DNA from: Aequorivita sublithincola DSM 14238
GTDB lineage: Bacteria; Bacteroidota; Bacteroidia; Flavobacteriales; Flavobacteriaceae
Direction: 5' to 3'
Assembly: GCF_000265385.1 (NCBI RefSeq)
Contig: NC_018013.1
Location: forward strand, 337,001-401,000
Length of the DNA stretch: 64,000 nucleotides
Below the pieces are notes generated by a model. The model did no database searches and had not been told where the DNA came from. It worked only from the letters and a program-made list of their open reading frames with translations. Below, in pieces: positions 52,592 to 63,473 of the stretch. Within the stretch, counting starts at the first letter, position 1. Every line of letters begins with the position of its first letter. The position numbers and the translations under genes are program-made.

Positions 52592-55500
52592 TTACATATT
52601 TCGTCTATATTGACCCCCAACTTCGAACAGGGCTTCAGTTATTTGGCCCAATGAGCACACTTTTGTGGCTTCCATTAGTTCTTCAAATATGTTTTCATTG
52701 TGTATGGCTGCTGCTTTCACTTTTTCAATAGAAGCATTGGAGCTATCACTAAACATTTTATGAAGATTTTGAAGCGTTTGGATCTGCACTTGTTTTTCTT
52801 CTTCGGTTGCGCGTATTACTTCTGCCGGTAGCACTGTTGGCGAACCTTTGCTACTTAAAAAAGTATTCACCCCAATAATTGGAAATTCTCCATTGTGCTT
52901 CAACGTTTCATAATAAAGACTTTCTTCTTGAATTTTACTACGTTGATACATTGTTTCCATCGCTCCCAAAACGCCTCCACGTTCCGTAATGCTATCAAAT
53001 TCCTTTAGAACCGCTTCTTCTACAAGATCCGTCAATTCTTCAATAATGAAAGATCCTTGAATTGGATTCTCGTTTTTGGCAAGGCCAAGTTCTTTATTTA
53101 TAATTAACTGAATTGCCATAGCACGACGCACGCTTTCTTCAGTAGGCGTAGTAATCGCTTCATCATACGCATTGGTATGCAGCGAATTACAATTATCGTA
53201 AATAGCGTACAAAGCCTGAAGCGTGGTTCGAATATCATTAAAATCAATCTCTTGGGCGTGTAAAGAACGTCCTGAAGTCTGAATATGATATTTCAACATT
53301 TGCGCTCTTGGGTTTGCACCATACTTTTCTTTCATTGCCTTCGCCCAAATTTTACGGGCAACTCTTCCAATTACAGCATATTCAGGATCTATACCATTGC
53401 TGAAAAAGAAAGAAAGATTCGGGCCAAACTCGTTAATGTCCATTCCGCGACTTAAATAGTATTCTACATAAGTGAAACCATTGGAAAGTGTAAACGCCAA
53501 TTGCGTTATTGGATTCGCGCCAGCTTCTGCAATATGATAACCACTAATTGAAACCGAATAAAAATTTCTAACTTTTTTCTCAATAAAAAATTCCTGAACA
53601 TCGCCCATTAGCCGCAGTGCAAATTCTGTTGAAAATATACAGGTGTTCTGAGCTTGATCCTCTTTCAAAATATCCGCTTGAACTGTTCCGCGAACTTGTT
53701 GCAAGGTTTCGTATTTAATTTTGTTGTAAACATCCGCATCCAAAACTTGATCGCCAGTTACTCCTAGAAGCATCAAACCTAGGCCATTATTGCTTTCAGG
53801 TAATTCTCCGTGATACCTTGGACGTTCAATACCATTCTTTTTATAGATTTCGGCAATTCGTTTTTCGATTTCATTTTCGATTTCGTTTTCAATAATATAC
53901 TTTTCACAGTTTTGATCGATTGCTGTGTTCATAAAGAAACCCAAAAGCATTGGCGCGGGTCCGTTGATAGTCATGCTAACTGAAGTCATCGGGTGGCTTA
54001 AATCAAAACCAGAATAAAGTTTTTTGGCATCGTCCAAACAACAGATGGAAACTCCTGCATTTCCAATTTTTCCGTAGATATCGGGTCGAAGATCTGGATC
54101 ATTTCCGTATAAAGTAACACTATCAAAAGCAGTGGAAAGGCGTTTTGCCGGTAAACCCATACTTACATAATGAAAACGACGATTGGTGCGTTCTGGTCCA
54201 CCTTCGCCAGCAAACATTCTAGCAGGATCTTCTCCTGTTCTTTTAAAAGGATAAAGCCCTGAAGTATATGGAAATTCCCCCGGAACGTTTTCTTGTAAAG
54301 TCCATTTCAAAATATCGCCCCAGGCTTGATATTTGGGTAAAGAAACCTTTGGAATCTGCGAATGTGAAAGCGATTCGGTATGTGTGTCAATATTTATTTC
54401 CTTTCCACGAACTTTAAAACTGTAAACTGGATTTTTGTATTTGTTTACTTTTTCGTCCCAACCTGTAATTATTTCCCAGTTATATGGATCTAGATTTAAC
54501 TTTTCACGGTCAAACTCAGCAAGCAACAATTTCAATAAATCTTTATTTTTCTCTGAATTGACAATCGATTCAGAAACAAGTCCCGCTTTATCAAGTTCTG
54601 GTTTCTTCCCAGAAATAGATTCCATTGCCTTAAAAAATCCATAAAGTTTCTGCGCAACTTCGGCTTGGTCTAAAGCCCGTTTGTCATAACCTCTATTATT
54701 TTCTGAAATTTCTGAAAGATAGCGTGTACGTGAAGGTGGAATTACAAAAATCTTTTCCTCCATTTCTTGAACATGAAAATCACTCTTAAGTTCAATATCT
54801 GTCTTTTCATTGATTTTTTCCATCACAGCCCTGTAGAGCTTGTTCATTCCAGGATCATTGAATTGCGACGCAATTGTACCATAAACCGGCAGTTCGTCTT
54901 GAGGGGTTTCCCACAAATGATGATTGCGTACGTATTGTTTTTTCACGTCGCGAAGGGCATCTAAGGATCCGCGTTTGTCAAATTTGTTTATTGCTACCAA
55001 ATCTGCAAAATCAAGCATGTCAATTTTTTCAAGCTGAGTTGCCGCACCAAATTCTGGAGTCATAACATATAGTGATACATCGCTATGCTCTAAAATTTCG
55101 GTGTCGCTCTGCCCTATTCCAGAAGTTTCAAGAATTATAATATCGTATGCTGCAGCTTTTAAAACCTGAACGGCTTCTGCCACGTATTTTGAAAGCGCAA
55201 GATTACTTTGGCGTGTGGCCAAACTTCGCATATAAACTCTTGGCGAGTTGATAGCATTCATCCTAATACGATCACCCAATAATGCACCTCCAGTCTTTCT
55301 TTTTGAAGGATCTACGGAAACAATTCCAATGGTTTTTTCAGGAAAATCTATTAAAAATCTTCGTACCAGTTCATCTACCAAAGAAGATTTTCCCGACCCG
55401 CCAGTTCCAGTTATTCCTAGAACAGGTGTGGTGTTCTTTTTATTTTTAATGTGAATTTGATCGAGTGTTTCTTTAGCAACCTCTGGGAAGTTTTCCGCGG

Positions 55501-56014
55501 AAGAAATAATTCGAGCGATAGCTCCATTCTCCTTATTTGAAAGTTTTTCAAGTTCGCCATTCAACTTATCGCCGATTGCAAAGTCCGATTGTTCAACCAA
55601 ATCATTTATCATTCCTTGAAGTCCTAGTGATCTTCCGTCATCCGGTGCGTAAATACGAGTAATACCATAATCCATCAAATCTTTTATCTCCGATGGAAGA
55701 ATCACGCCGCCGCCGCCGCCAAATATTTTTATATGGCCGGCACCTTTTTCCTGCAGCAAATCATACATATATTTAAAATACTCATTATGCCCACCTTGAT
55801 AGGAAGTCATTGCTATAGCATTTGCATCTTCCTGAATAGCCGTATTAACAACCTCTTCCACGCTTCTGTCGTGACCTAAGTGAATCACTTCTACACCAGT
55901 TGATTGTATAATACGGCGCATAATATTTATTGCAGCATCGTGCCCATCAAAAAGGGAGGCTGCGGTTACAATGCGTACTTTATGTTTTGGCTTATAAGGA
56001 GTTATCTGTTGCAT
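52592..56014 (-). CDS. icmF: Fused isobutyryl-CoA-mutase-type protein (IcmF)
   Basis: A 1140-residue protein with four parts: an N-terminal B12-binding domain with DGHDAA (base-off His H25), a MeaB-type G-protein chaperone with GTGGSGKSS and NKFDKR, a linker, and a C-terminal TIM-barrel mutase. [33 protein letters not shown] is closer to IcmF than to methylmalonyl-CoA mutase. It probably rearranges isobutyryl- and n-butyryl-CoA (or isovaleryl/pivalyl-CoA), with the G-domain protecting the cofactor. Length matches known IcmF (about 1100). Confidence 0.88.
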   Translation of the reverse strand: MQQITPYKPKHKVRIVTAASLFDGHDAAINIMRRIIQSTGVEVIHLGHDRSVEEVVNTAIQEDANAIAMTSYQGGHNEYFKYMYDLLQEKGAGHIKIFGGGGGVILPSEIKDLMDYGITRIYAPDDGRSLGLQGMINDLVEQSDFAIGDKLNGELEKLSNKENGAIARIISSAENFPEVAKETLDQIHIKNKKNTTPVLGITGTGGSGKSSLVDELVRRFLIDFPEKTIGIVSVDPSKRKTGGALLGDRIRMNAINSPRVYMRSLATRQSNLALSKYVAEAVQVLKAAAYDIIILETSGIGQSDTEILEHSDVSLYVMTPEFGAATQLEKIDMLDFADLVAINKFDKRGSLDALRDVKKQYVRNHHLWETPQDELPVYGTIASQFNDPGMNKLYRAVMEKINEKTDIELKSDFHVQEMEEKIFVIPPSRTRYLSEISENNRGYDKRALDQAEVAQKLYGFFKAMESISGKKPELDKAGLVSESIVNSEKNKDLLKLLLAEFDREKLNLDPYNWEIITGWDEKVNKYKNPVYSFKVRGKEINIDTHTESLSHSQIPKVSLPKYQAWGDILKWTLQENVPGEFPYTSGLYPFKRTGEDPARMFAGEGGPERTNRRFHYVSMGLPAKRLSTAFDSVTLYGNDPDLRPDIYGKIGNAGVSICCLDDAKKLYSGFDLSHPMTSVSMTINGPAPMLLGFFMNTAIDQNCEKYIIENEIENEIEKRIAEIYKKNGIERPRYHGELPESNNGLGLMLLGVTGDQVLDADVYNKIKYETLQQVRGTVQADILKEDQAQNTCIFSTEFALRLMGDVQEFFIEKKVRNFYSVSISGYHIAEAGANPITQLAFTLSNGFTYVEYYLSRGMDINEFGPNLSFFFSNGIDPEYAVIGRVARKIWAKAMKEKYGANPRAQMLKYHIQTSGRSLHAQEIDFNDIRTTLQALYAIYDNCNSLHTNAYDEAITTPTEESVRRAMAIQLIINKELGLAKNENPIQGSFIIEELTDLVEEAVLKEFDSITERGGVLGAMETMYQRSKIQEESLYYETLKHNGEFPIIGVNTFLSSKGSPTVLPAEVIRATEEEKQVQIQTLQNLHKMFSDSSNASIEKVKAAAIHNENIFEELMEATKVCSLGQITEALFEVGGQYRRNM

Positions 56015-56109
56015 AATATGACCTAGAGATTAGTTTTAAGTGCAAATTTACTTAAAAGGTAACGAACACAACACTTTCGAACAATAATGATGGAATAAAT
56101 ATTTTCAAA

Positions 56110-56178
56110 AAATGTTGCATTGATTTAATATTTTCGTATCTTGCATCATCAATATTAAACAATTAAAAATATAACATT
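56110..56178 (+). promoter_or_regulatory. Promoter region of the first T9SS paralogue
   Basis: The segment TTTCGTATCTT (around 56130-56143) and CAATATTAAACAATTAAAAAT upstream of the ATG recur almost identically before the third paralogue (58505-58545), with a TTG 14-15 nt earlier. The duplication therefore probably included the promoter. The gene in the middle has a diverged version. Confidence 0.4.
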
Positions 56179-57114
56179 ATGAAAAAAATTTACTTTTTAG
56201 CACTTGCTCTAGGTGCATTTAGCTTTTCGTCTTACGCTCAACAAGAGTTAACAGACGATTTTGAATCTTACACTTTAGACCCTATATCGGCTCAATCTCC
56301 TCATTGGAGAGACTGGTCTGGTGTTGACGGTGGTGGTGACGACGGTAACGTTGTTGATGATGAAGCAAATTCTGGCTTACAATCTGTAAGAATTACAGGA
56401 AATGGTCTTACTGATTTAATTTTATTGGTTCCTTCTGCTCCAATCAACGGTGTTTACACAATTCAATTTCAAGCGTTTATTCCTGCTGGAAAATCAGGTT
56501 ACTTTAACATGCAAGCTGCTCTTACTCCAGAAGGAACAGAGTGGGTACAAGCATTGATGGGTGGTAACGTTTACTTTAACTGTGATGGTTCTACTCCAGG
56601 TCTTGGTGGTGTTACTGGCGTTATTGATTGTTCCGCTTTTAATCAGCAATTTACTTTTCCAGAGGACCAGTGGTTTAAAGTTGACTGTGTTTATGATATC
56701 GACGCTCAAGCTTGGGATATGTACATAGATGATGTTCAGTTCGTTTTTGCTGAGCCATTTGCTTTTGGTGCACAAGTATTTATTGAATTGGCTGGTTTAG
56801 ATTTTTACTCTGCAAGCCCTAACAATGATATGTTTATTGACGATGTGGTTCTTTACAAAGGAACAATTGGTACTGAAGACTTTACTGCTAACAAATTCTC
56901 AGTATATCCAAACCCAGTAAAAGATATGTTGAACATCAAATCTACTACTGCTGTTGATAACGTAACTGTTTATGATATCTTAGGAAAAGTTGTTCTTCAG
57001 GAAAATCCTGGAAAGATTTCTCCAGCTATCAACATGAGCGGTCTTGCTTCTGGTTCTTACTTAGTTAAAGTAACTATCGGAAACTCTTCTAAAACTGTAA
57101 AAGTTCTTAAATAA
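56179..57114 (+). CDS. T9SS-secreted tandem paralogue 1
   Basis: A 311-residue exported protein: signal peptide ending SSYAQ, a jelly-roll/laminin-G-like domain (about 22-225; LTDDFESYTLDPISAQSPHWRDWSG, FKVDCVYDIDAQAWDMYIDD) and a T9SS type A sorting domain in the last 75 residues (FSVYPNPVKDMLNIKS...GSYLVKVTIGNSSKTVKVLK). It may bind carbohydrate or adhere to surfaces. It is the first of three similar genes in a row. Confidence 0.85.
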   Translation: MKKIYFLALALGAFSFSSYAQQELTDDFESYTLDPISAQSPHWRDWSGVDGGGDDGNVVDDEANSGLQSVRITGNGLTDLILLVPSAPINGVYTIQFQAFIPAGKSGYFNMQAALTPEGTEWVQALMGGNVYFNCDGSTPGLGGVTGVIDCSAFNQQFTFPEDQWFKVDCVYDIDAQAWDMYIDDVQFVFAEPFAFGAQVFIELAGLDFYSASPNNDMFIDDVVLYKGTIGTEDFTANKFSVYPNPVKDMLNIKSTTAVDNVTVYDILGKVVLQENPGKISPAINMSGLASGSYLVKVTIGNSSKTVKVLK

Positions 57115-57136
57115 GACTTTATAAAATCTTTTTACT

Positions 57137-57170
57137 AAAAGGTCCTTCAAATTTGAAGGACCTTTTTTTT
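57137..57170 (+). terminator. Terminator after T9SS paralogue 1
   Basis: AAAAGGTCCTTCAA (57137-57150) pairs with TTGAAGGACCTTTT (57153-57166), followed by a T-run. Confidence 0.85.
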
Positions 57171-57388
57171 ATATCACATTTGGGTTATTAAAACAAAACA
57201 CAACCCTAGGTTCATCTCCTGACGCATAGCTTTTTATAGAATACTAGATTATTAATTAAATCAAAATATAGCTCACATATTGATCAAGCCTATTTAGTTA
57301 ATTATTTATTTTTTTATAAAAAGCAATTAGTTGGCGCAATAACTTTGTATATTGCGGCACAAATAAAAAATAATTAAAAATTTACATT

Positions 57389-58336
57389 ATGAAAAAAACT
57401 TACGTTTTAGCACTCCTTTTAGTTGCATTTACTTTTTCGTCTTACGCCCAAGTTGAATTAACTGATGATTTTGAATCTTATACTTTAGATCCAATTTCTG
57501 CTCAAGCTCCACAATGGAGACCATGGTCCGGTGTTGATGGCGGCGCTGATGATGCTAACGTTGTTGATGACGAAGCTAATTCTGGATTACAATCTGTGTT
57601 AATTCCAGGAAACGTCCTTACTGACCTTATTTTATTAGTTCCATCTGCTCCAACTAGCGGTATGTACACAATACAATTTCAAGCTTTTATTCCAACAGGA
57701 AAATCAGGTTACTTTAATATGCAAGCTGCATTAACCCCAGAAGGAACTGCTTGGAACCAAGCTTTGATGGGTGGTAACGTTTTCTTTAACTGTGACGGTG
57801 CTTCAGGTGGTTTAGGTACTATCGATGAAAGTCCAGCAGGACAAGAATGTACTATTTCTGCAGCAAGCTTTGCTTATCCAGAAGATCAGTGGTTTAAAGT
57901 TGACTGTGTTTATGACCTAGACGCACAGACTTGGGATATGTACATTGATGATATCCAATTCTTTTTTGCACAGCCTTTTGCCTTTAACACACAAGTGTTT
58001 ATTGAATTAGCTGGTCTTGATTTCTACTCAGCAAGTGCAAACAACCAAATGTTTATTGACGATGTAGTTATGGGTCCAAATATTACTGCAGGTACAAATG
58101 ATGTTGAAGCAAACAAATTTTCAGTATATCCAAACCCAGTAAAAGATATGTTGAACATTAAATCTGTTAGCGCAATTGATAACGTTACTGTTTATGATAT
58201 CTTAGGAAAAGTTGTTCTTCAAGAAAATCCTGGAAAAATTTCTCCAGCTATCAACATGAGCGGTCTTGCTTCTGGTTCTTACTTAGTTAAAGTAACTATT
58301 GGAAACACTTCTAAAACAGTTAAGGTTCTTAAATAA
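57389..58336 (+). CDS. T9SS-secreted tandem paralogue 2
   Basis: A 315-residue relative of the preceding protein with the same layout: signal peptide, jelly-roll-like domain (with a few extra residues near 148-165, including two Cys-containing turns) and a nearly identical T9SS type A sorting tail. It has its own promoter and terminator, so it is not simply part of one operon. Confidence 0.85.
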   Translation: MKKTYVLALLLVAFTFSSYAQVELTDDFESYTLDPISAQAPQWRPWSGVDGGADDANVVDDEANSGLQSVLIPGNVLTDLILLVPSAPTSGMYTIQFQAFIPTGKSGYFNMQAALTPEGTAWNQALMGGNVFFNCDGASGGLGTIDESPAGQECTISAASFAYPEDQWFKVDCVYDLDAQTWDMYIDDIQFFFAQPFAFNTQVFIELAGLDFYSASANNQMFIDDVVMGPNITAGTNDVEANKFSVYPNPVKDMLNIKSVSAIDNVTVYDILGKVVLQENPGKISPAINMSGLASGSYLVKVTIGNTSKTVKVLK

Positions 58337-58360
58337 AACACTTAAAAAATCTCTATTACC

Positions 58361-58395
58361 AAAAAGGCTCTTCAAAACTGAAGAGCCTTTTTTTA
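58361..58395 (+). terminator. Terminator after T9SS paralogue 2
   Basis: AAAGGCTCTTCA (58363-58374) pairs with TGAAGAGCCTTT (58379-58390), followed by a T-run. Confidence 0.85.
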
Positions 58396-58541
58396 TTTAA
58401 TGGATAGCTCTATTTCTTCTGCTGAATCATAAATTCAACAAATGCTTAAACAAAATATGACTAGAATAATGTATTATTAACAAAGTTAAATTGAAGTAAT
58501 ATTTTTCGTATCTTAATATCTCAATATTAAACAATTAAAAA

Positions 58542-59480
58542 TTGAATGTTATGATAAAAAAATACCTTATCGCACTTCTTTTAGGTGTATTCACCTTTTC
58601 ATCTTACGCTCAATATGAACTTTTTGATGATTTTGAATTTTACAATATAGGCCCAATTTCTGTACAAGCTCCCCATTGGAGAGCTTGGTCTGGCGATAAT
58701 GGTGGCTTAGATGATGCTATTGTTCTAGATGTGGAATATTTTTCCGGTTTACAGTCTCTTTATATAGAAGGTTTAACCGACATATTATTATTAATTCAAT
58801 CTACACCAACATCTAATGTTTACGCAGTTCAATTTAATCTATTGATTCCTGGAGGAAAATCTGGGTATTTTAATATGCAAGCTGCCAGCACTAAAGATGG
58901 AATTCCATGGAACGGATCATTGATGGGTGGCAATGTTTTCTTTAACTGCGACGGTGCTAGCCCAGGTTTCGGTATTGTTTCAGGAGTAAATGACTGTACT
59001 GCTTTTGACCAATCATTTTCGTTTCCAGAAGACCAATGGTTTAAAGTTGATTGTATTTATAACCTAGATGCCCAAACTTGGGATATGTATATTGATGATA
59101 TCAAAGTTATAATTAATCAGCCTTTCGCTTTTGGGTCTCAAGTATTTGTTGAATTAGCAGCGATTGAGTTCGCCTCAATAAGTGTTAATAATCAAATGTA
59201 TATTGATGATGTAGTACTGGGTAATCCCCAAATAGGAGTGGATGATTTTACTGCGAACAAATTCTCTGTATATCCAAACCCAGTAAAAGACATGTTGAGC
59301 ATTAAATCTGCCAATGCTGTTGACAATGTAACTGTTTATGATATCTTAGGAAAAGTAGTTCTTCAGGAAAATCCTGAGAAAATTTCTCCAGCTATCAACA
59401 TGAGCGGTCTTGCTTCTGGTTCTTACTTAGTTAAAGTAACTATAGGGAACAACTCAAAAACAGTGAAGATTCTTAAATAA
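58542..59480 (+). CDS. T9SS-secreted tandem paralogue 3
   Basis: A 312-residue third copy, the most diverged in its adhesin-like part (LFDDFEFYNIGPISVQAPHWRAWSG) but with a sorting tail almost identical to the first two. ATG at 58542 or 58551 are both possible; the second (MIKKYLIALLLG) fits the signal peptide better. It is monocistronic. Confidence 0.83.
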   Translation: MNVMIKKYLIALLLGVFTFSSYAQYELFDDFEFYNIGPISVQAPHWRAWSGDNGGLDDAIVLDVEYFSGLQSLYIEGLTDILLLIQSTPTSNVYAVQFNLLIPGGKSGYFNMQAASTKDGIPWNGSLMGGNVFFNCDGASPGFGIVSGVNDCTAFDQSFSFPEDQWFKVDCIYNLDAQTWDMYIDDIKVIINQPFAFGSQVFVELAAIEFASISVNNQMYIDDVVLGNPQIGVDDFTANKFSVYPNPVKDMLSIKSANAVDNVTVYDILGKVVLQENPEKISPAINMSGLASGSYLVKVTIGNNSKTVKILK

Positions 59481-59504
59481 TGAATTTTAAAAATCTTTTT
59501 TACT

Positions 59505-59537
59505 AAAAGGCTCTTCAATATCGAGGAGCCTTTTTTA
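59505..59537 (+). terminator. Terminator after T9SS paralogue 3
   Basis: AAAAGGCTCTTC pairs with GAGGAGCCTTTT with one G-T pair and 6-nt loop, followed by a T-run. Confidence 0.8.
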
Positions 59538-59565
59538 TATTTGGAAAAACAAAAATCCAAAACCT

Positions 59566-60285
59566 ATGTGGGTCAAAAAAATATTCCTAATCTGTTCAAT
59601 ATTTACTTTAATTTCTTGCGCTGAACTTCAGCAAGTAGTAAATACACTTCCCACACAAACTGGAGTTGGTATCGGTATGGATCCAACTATGATCGCAAGT
59701 GGATTACGCCAAGCCTTAGATTTAGGTATAGACAAACAAGTAACCAAGCTTACTCAAAGGGATGGTTTTTATGGTAATCAATTAGTGAAAATTTTGTTAC
59801 CCCAAGAATTACAGAAAGTAGATCAGACCCTTCGTGACATTGGTTTGGGTAGTTTGGCTGATGAAGGTATTAAAGCTCTGAATAGAGCAGCTGAAGACGC
59901 CGTAAAACAAGCTACGCCTATATTTGTAAGCGCAGTAAAAGATATAACCTTTAACGATGCAAAAACCATACTTTTAGGTCCAGACAACGCAGCTACAAAT
60001 TATTTGCAACAACGAACTAACACCGCCCTATATTCGAAATTTAATCCCGTTATTAAAAAATCTTTTTCAAAAGTTGGTGCTGATCAAATTTGGAGCAATA
60101 TAATTACTAAATATAATTCAGTGCCGTTTGTTACCAAGGTAAATACAGATCTTACGGATTACGTTACCAATGAAGCATTAAGCGGTGTATATAAAATGAT
60201 TAGTGTTGAAGAAAAAGACATCCGAAATAATATCTCGTCGCGAACTACCTCATTGCTAAGACAAGTTTTCGCACTTCAGGATTAA
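59566..60285 (+). CDS. DUF4197 lipoprotein
   Basis: A 239-residue protein with lipobox FTLISC. GLRQALDLGIDKQVTKLTQRDGFYGNQLVKILLPQELQKVDQTLRDIGLG is the DUF4197 core, mostly helical. The function is unknown. It follows the T9SS trio but has its own start region. Confidence 0.9.
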   Translation: MWVKKIFLICSIFTLISCAELQQVVNTLPTQTGVGIGMDPTMIASGLRQALDLGIDKQVTKLTQRDGFYGNQLVKILLPQELQKVDQTLRDIGLGSLADEGIKALNRAAEDAVKQATPIFVSAVKDITFNDAKTILLGPDNAATNYLQQRTNTALYSKFNPVIKKSFSKVGADQIWSNIITKYNSVPFVTKVNTDLTDYVTNEALSGVYKMISVEEKDIRNNISSRTTSLLRQVFALQD

Positions 60286-60409
60286 GAAATACTATGAATA
60301 TTAACATAAGACTCGTGAATTTCATAAGTTTTATGATAGCCTTAACCAAGCATTAATACAACCTTTCCTTTTCCAAAGGTATCTTTGTCCTACAGATAAC
60401 AGTAGAAAA

Positions 60410-60592
60410 ATGATAAGTTGGTTTAGAAGAAAATCCAAGGTTGAAATACTTAAAGAAAAGTATACCTCTTTAATGAGACGTTCTTTTGAAATGTCTATAA
60501 AGGATTCCGCAAAAAGCGAAAGATTACATAGCCAAGCCGACAAACTTTTCAGAGAAATCCAATATCTTTCACTTAGACATATTGAAAATTAA
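60410..60592 (+). CDS. Lacal_2735-type small protein
   Basis: 60 residues, basic and helical (MISWFRRKSKVEILKEKYTSLMRRSFEMSIKD). It belongs to a small flavobacterial family of unknown role. It ends 4 bases before the convergent BtuF-like gene. Confidence 0.82.
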   Translation: MISWFRRKSKVEILKEKYTSLMRRSFEMSIKDSAKSERLHSQADKLFREIQYLSLRHIEN

Positions 60593-60596
60593 TTTC

Positions 60597-61370
60597 TCAG
60601 TGAATTGTTTTAAAATAGTCGAAAGCATTTATTAAACGAGTTCCATACCAACTGAAATATTCTCCATCTACCAATTTCACCTCAACATCAATTTTGTTTC
60701 GTATTTCTGAAATATGCTCCTCTTTGAATGGATAAGGTTCGGATGATAATAATACTACTTCCACACTTTTCAAATCTTCCCAATTCACCTCGGGATAACG
60801 AGAATTTTCTTCAGAAATAAAGTTTTCAAAATTATTTAGCGTTAAAAGCGAATCAATAAATGTATCTTTTCCCGCAGCCATAAACGGGCTTTTCCAGATT
60901 AGATAAAGAACTCTTTTCGATGGGAAATCATTCATATACATTTTGAAATCGGCTAATTCCAAATGAATTTTTGAAATTATTTGTGAAGCTTTTTCGGTAA
61001 TTTCAAAAATAATCCCAAGCTTTTCAATCATTTCCAGACAATCTGGAATCGTTGAAATATCACTCACCCAAACAGGGGCGATTTCTTCTAACTGAAGCAC
61101 CATTTCTTCTGTATTCTCTTCTTTATTGCAAACTATAAAGTCTGGATTAAGCGCTCTTATTTTATTGAAATTGACTTTTTTGGTTCCTCCAACAATGGTC
61201 TTTTCCTTTCGCAAATCTGTTGGATTAATGCAGAATTTAGTAATCCCCACAATACTATCTCTCAAGCCAAGATCAACCAACAATTCCGTTTGAGACGGAA
61301 CTAGCGAGACTATTCGTGAAGGAATTTTGGTAAGGTTTATTTTTCTATTAAGTTGATCAATGAACTCCAT
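60597..61370 (-). CDS. BtuF-like metal/cobalamin-binding protein without signal peptide
   Basis: A 257-residue protein of the helical-backbone substrate-binding family ([29 protein letters not shown]...[11 protein letters not shown]...). The usual export signal and lipobox are absent, so it should stay in the cytoplasm. Its start overlaps the pyrF stop by 14 bases, so it is translated from the pyrF transcript. It may be an intracellular metal or corrinoid receptor; the substrate is unknown. Confidence 0.82.
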   Translation of the reverse strand: MEFIDQLNRKINLTKIPSRIVSLVPSQTELLVDLGLRDSIVGITKFCINPTDLRKEKTIVGGTKKVNFNKIRALNPDFIVCNKEENTEEMVLQLEEIAPVWVSDISTIPDCLEMIEKLGIIFEITEKASQIISKIHLELADFKMYMNDFPSKRVLYLIWKSPFMAAGKDTFIDSLLTLNNFENFISEENSRYPEVNWEDLKSVEVVLLSSEPYPFKEEHISEIRNKIDVEVKLVDGEYFSWYGTRLINAFDYFKTIH

Positions 61371-62178
61371 CGAGAATAGCTTTCATTTCAAACTGAATCT
61401 TTTTCGCTTCACCAGCTGCAGCTTCTGCAAAATCATCGTTCTTGGAAGCATAAATAATTCCTCGTGAAGAATTCACAAGCAAGCCAATATTGGAATTCAA
61501 CCCATATTTACAAACATCTCTCAAATTTCCGCCTTGCGCTCCAATTCCAGGAACCAATAAAAAACTATCAGGAATTATTTTACGAATATCCGTAAAGTAT
61601 TCAGCTTTAGTAGCTCCAACAACATACATTAAATTTTCACTATTTTTCCACTGTTTTGAAGTTTCTAAAACCTGTTTATAAAGTTCTTGTTCGCCAACTT
61701 TTTTAGTTTGAAAATCATAAGCACCTTCATTAGAGGTTAACGCCAACAAAATGGTATGTTTATTTTCGAAGGCAAGAAAAGGTTCAATAGAATCCTTCCC
61801 CATATAAGGCGCAACGGTTATAGAATCAAACCCCAAATCTTCAAAAAAGGCTTTTGCGTAGCGCGAAGAAGTGTTCCCAATATCGCCTCGTTTTGCATCA
61901 GCAATGGTGAAAATTTCAGGATAGTTTTCGTTTAAATAGTTTATGGTTTTTTCTAAGGACTTCCACCCTTTTATTCCGTAGGCTTCATAAAAAGCCGTAT
62001 TGGGTTTATAGGCAACTGCAAATTGATGGGTTGCATCAATAATCGCCTTATTAAAAGAAAAAATTGGATCTTCTTCTTTCAAAAAAAATGCTGGAATTTT
62101 TTCAAGATCAACGTCGAGTCCAACGCAAAGAAAGGAATTCTTTTTTCTAATTTCTGAAATTAGTTGATTGGTTGTCAT
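61357..62178 (-). CDS. pyrF: Orotidine-5'-phosphate decarboxylase (type 2)
   Basis: A 273-residue enzyme converting OMP to UMP, the last step of pyrimidine synthesis. The catalytic motif [11 protein letters not shown] (with Lys and Asp) and [14 protein letters not shown] are typical of the longer bacterial type. It forms an operon with the BtuF-like gene downstream. Confidence 0.93.
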   Translation of the reverse strand: MTTNQLISEIRKKNSFLCVGLDVDLEKIPAFFLKEEDPIFSFNKAIIDATHQFAVAYKPNTAFYEAYGIKGWKSLEKTINYLNENYPEIFTIADAKRGDIGNTSSRYAKAFFEDLGFDSITVAPYMGKDSIEPFLAFENKHTILLALTSNEGAYDFQTKKVGEQELYKQVLETSKQWKNSENLMYVVGATKAEYFTDIRKIIPDSFLLVPGIGAQGGNLRDVCKYGLNSNIGLLVNSSRGIIYASKNDDFAEAAAGEAKKIQFEMKAILDGVH

Positions 62179-62236
62179 GATAAATTCAATTTAATTCTGT
62201 CTGAAGTTTTATAAAACGTAAGACTGTAAGACATAA

Positions 62237-62298
62237 GACGTAGGACTATTTCTGCTCACTAAAAGTATTACAATTTAATTATCATTTTGTCCTACGTC
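62237..62298. repeat. Inverted repeat between pyrF and prfA
   Basis: GACGTAGGAC (62237-62246) and GTCCTACGTC (62289-62298) are perfect 10-bp inverted copies with a 42-nt loop, flanked by TAAGAC-like units. Dispersed repeats of this type are common in flavobacteria; it may also act as a terminator for prfA. Confidence 0.5.
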
Positions 62299-62325
62299 CT
62301 AAGTCCCACCGTCCTAAATCATTAC

Positions 62326-63402
62326 TTAAAACGTTTCGCCTGTTTCCTTTAACTTTTCAGTATTACTAACCAATTGCAACTCATCTATTATTTCCTGAAC
62401 ATCGCCATTCATAATATTTCCTAAGTTGTAAAGCGTAAAGTTAATTCGGTGATCCGTAACACGTCCTTGTGAATAATTGTAGGTTCTAATCTTTGCGCTA
62501 CGGTCTCCACTGGTTACCATAGAGCCACGTTTTAGGGCATCTTCAGCCTGTTTTTTCGCCAGCTCCATATCATATAAACGAGAACGAAGCACTTTAAATG
62601 CCTTCTCTTTGTTCTTATGCTGCGATTTTTGATCTTGACACTGCGCCACCAATCCAGTAGGCACGTGCGTAAGTCGCACCGCAGAATAGGTAGTGTTCAC
62701 AGACTGTCCTCCAGGTCCTGAAGAACAAAAGAAATCCACACGAACATCTTTTGGATTAATTTCAATATCAAAATCCTCGGCTTCTGGAAAAACCATCACG
62801 GTTGCAGCGCTGGTATGCACTCGCCCTTGCGTTTCAGTTTGCGGAACCCTTTGCACACGGTGAACGCCTGCTTCAAATTTTAAAGTTCCATAAACGTCGT
62901 CTCCTTCAATTTCAAATTGAATTTCTTTAAAGCCGCCGCTAGTTCCTTCATTTAAATCTATTACGTTGGTTTTCCAACCCCTACCTTCACAGTATTTTGT
63001 ATACATTCTAAAAAGGTCACCTGCAAAAATACTGGCTTCATCACCACCTGTTCCTGCTCTAATCTCCATAACGGCATTCTTAGCATCTTCGGGATCTTTG
63101 GGAACTAAAAGAAATTTTATTTCATCTTCTAAAATTGGCAAACGGGTATTTGCTTCATCTTGCTGTAGCTTTGCCATTTCAACCATTTCGGCATCGCTTC
63201 CGTCAGAAATCAGTTCTTCGGCCTCAGTAATATTATCCGTAAGTTCTAGATATTCTGCACGCTTGTCCATCAAAATTCTTAAATCTTTGTACTCTTTATT
63301 CAACTGAATATAGCGCTTTTGGTCGCTCATAATATCTGGTTGAATTATAAGGTCGCTCACCTCGTCAAAACGTTGTTTTATTATTTGAAGCCTTTCTAAC
63401 AT
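62326..63402 (-). CDS. prfA: Peptide chain release factor 1
   Basis: A 358-residue class I release factor that reads UAA and UAG. The GGQ loop is in [21 protein letters not shown], and the rest fits RF1 ([20 protein letters not shown]). It sits between purM and pyrF, a common flavobacterial order. Confidence 0.95.
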   Translation of the reverse strand: MLERLQIIKQRFDEVSDLIIQPDIMSDQKRYIQLNKEYKDLRILMDKRAEYLELTDNITEAEELISDGSDAEMVEMAKLQQDEANTRLPILEDEIKFLLVPKDPEDAKNAVMEIRAGTGGDEASIFAGDLFRMYTKYCEGRGWKTNVIDLNEGTSGGFKEIQFEIEGDDVYGTLKFEAGVHRVQRVPQTETQGRVHTSAATVMVFPEAEDFDIEINPKDVRVDFFCSSGPGGQSVNTTYSAVRLTHVPTGLVAQCQDQKSQHKNKEKAFKVLRSRLYDMELAKKQAEDALKRGSMVTSGDRSAKIRTYNYSQGRVTDHRINFTLYNLGNIMNGDVQEIIDELQLVSNTEKLKETGETF

Positions 63403-63473
63403 ATAGATTTTATAATGGGTGCAAATTTACAATTTTTTAAAGGAACTATTTTTGACTGTAAAGAGATATTCAG

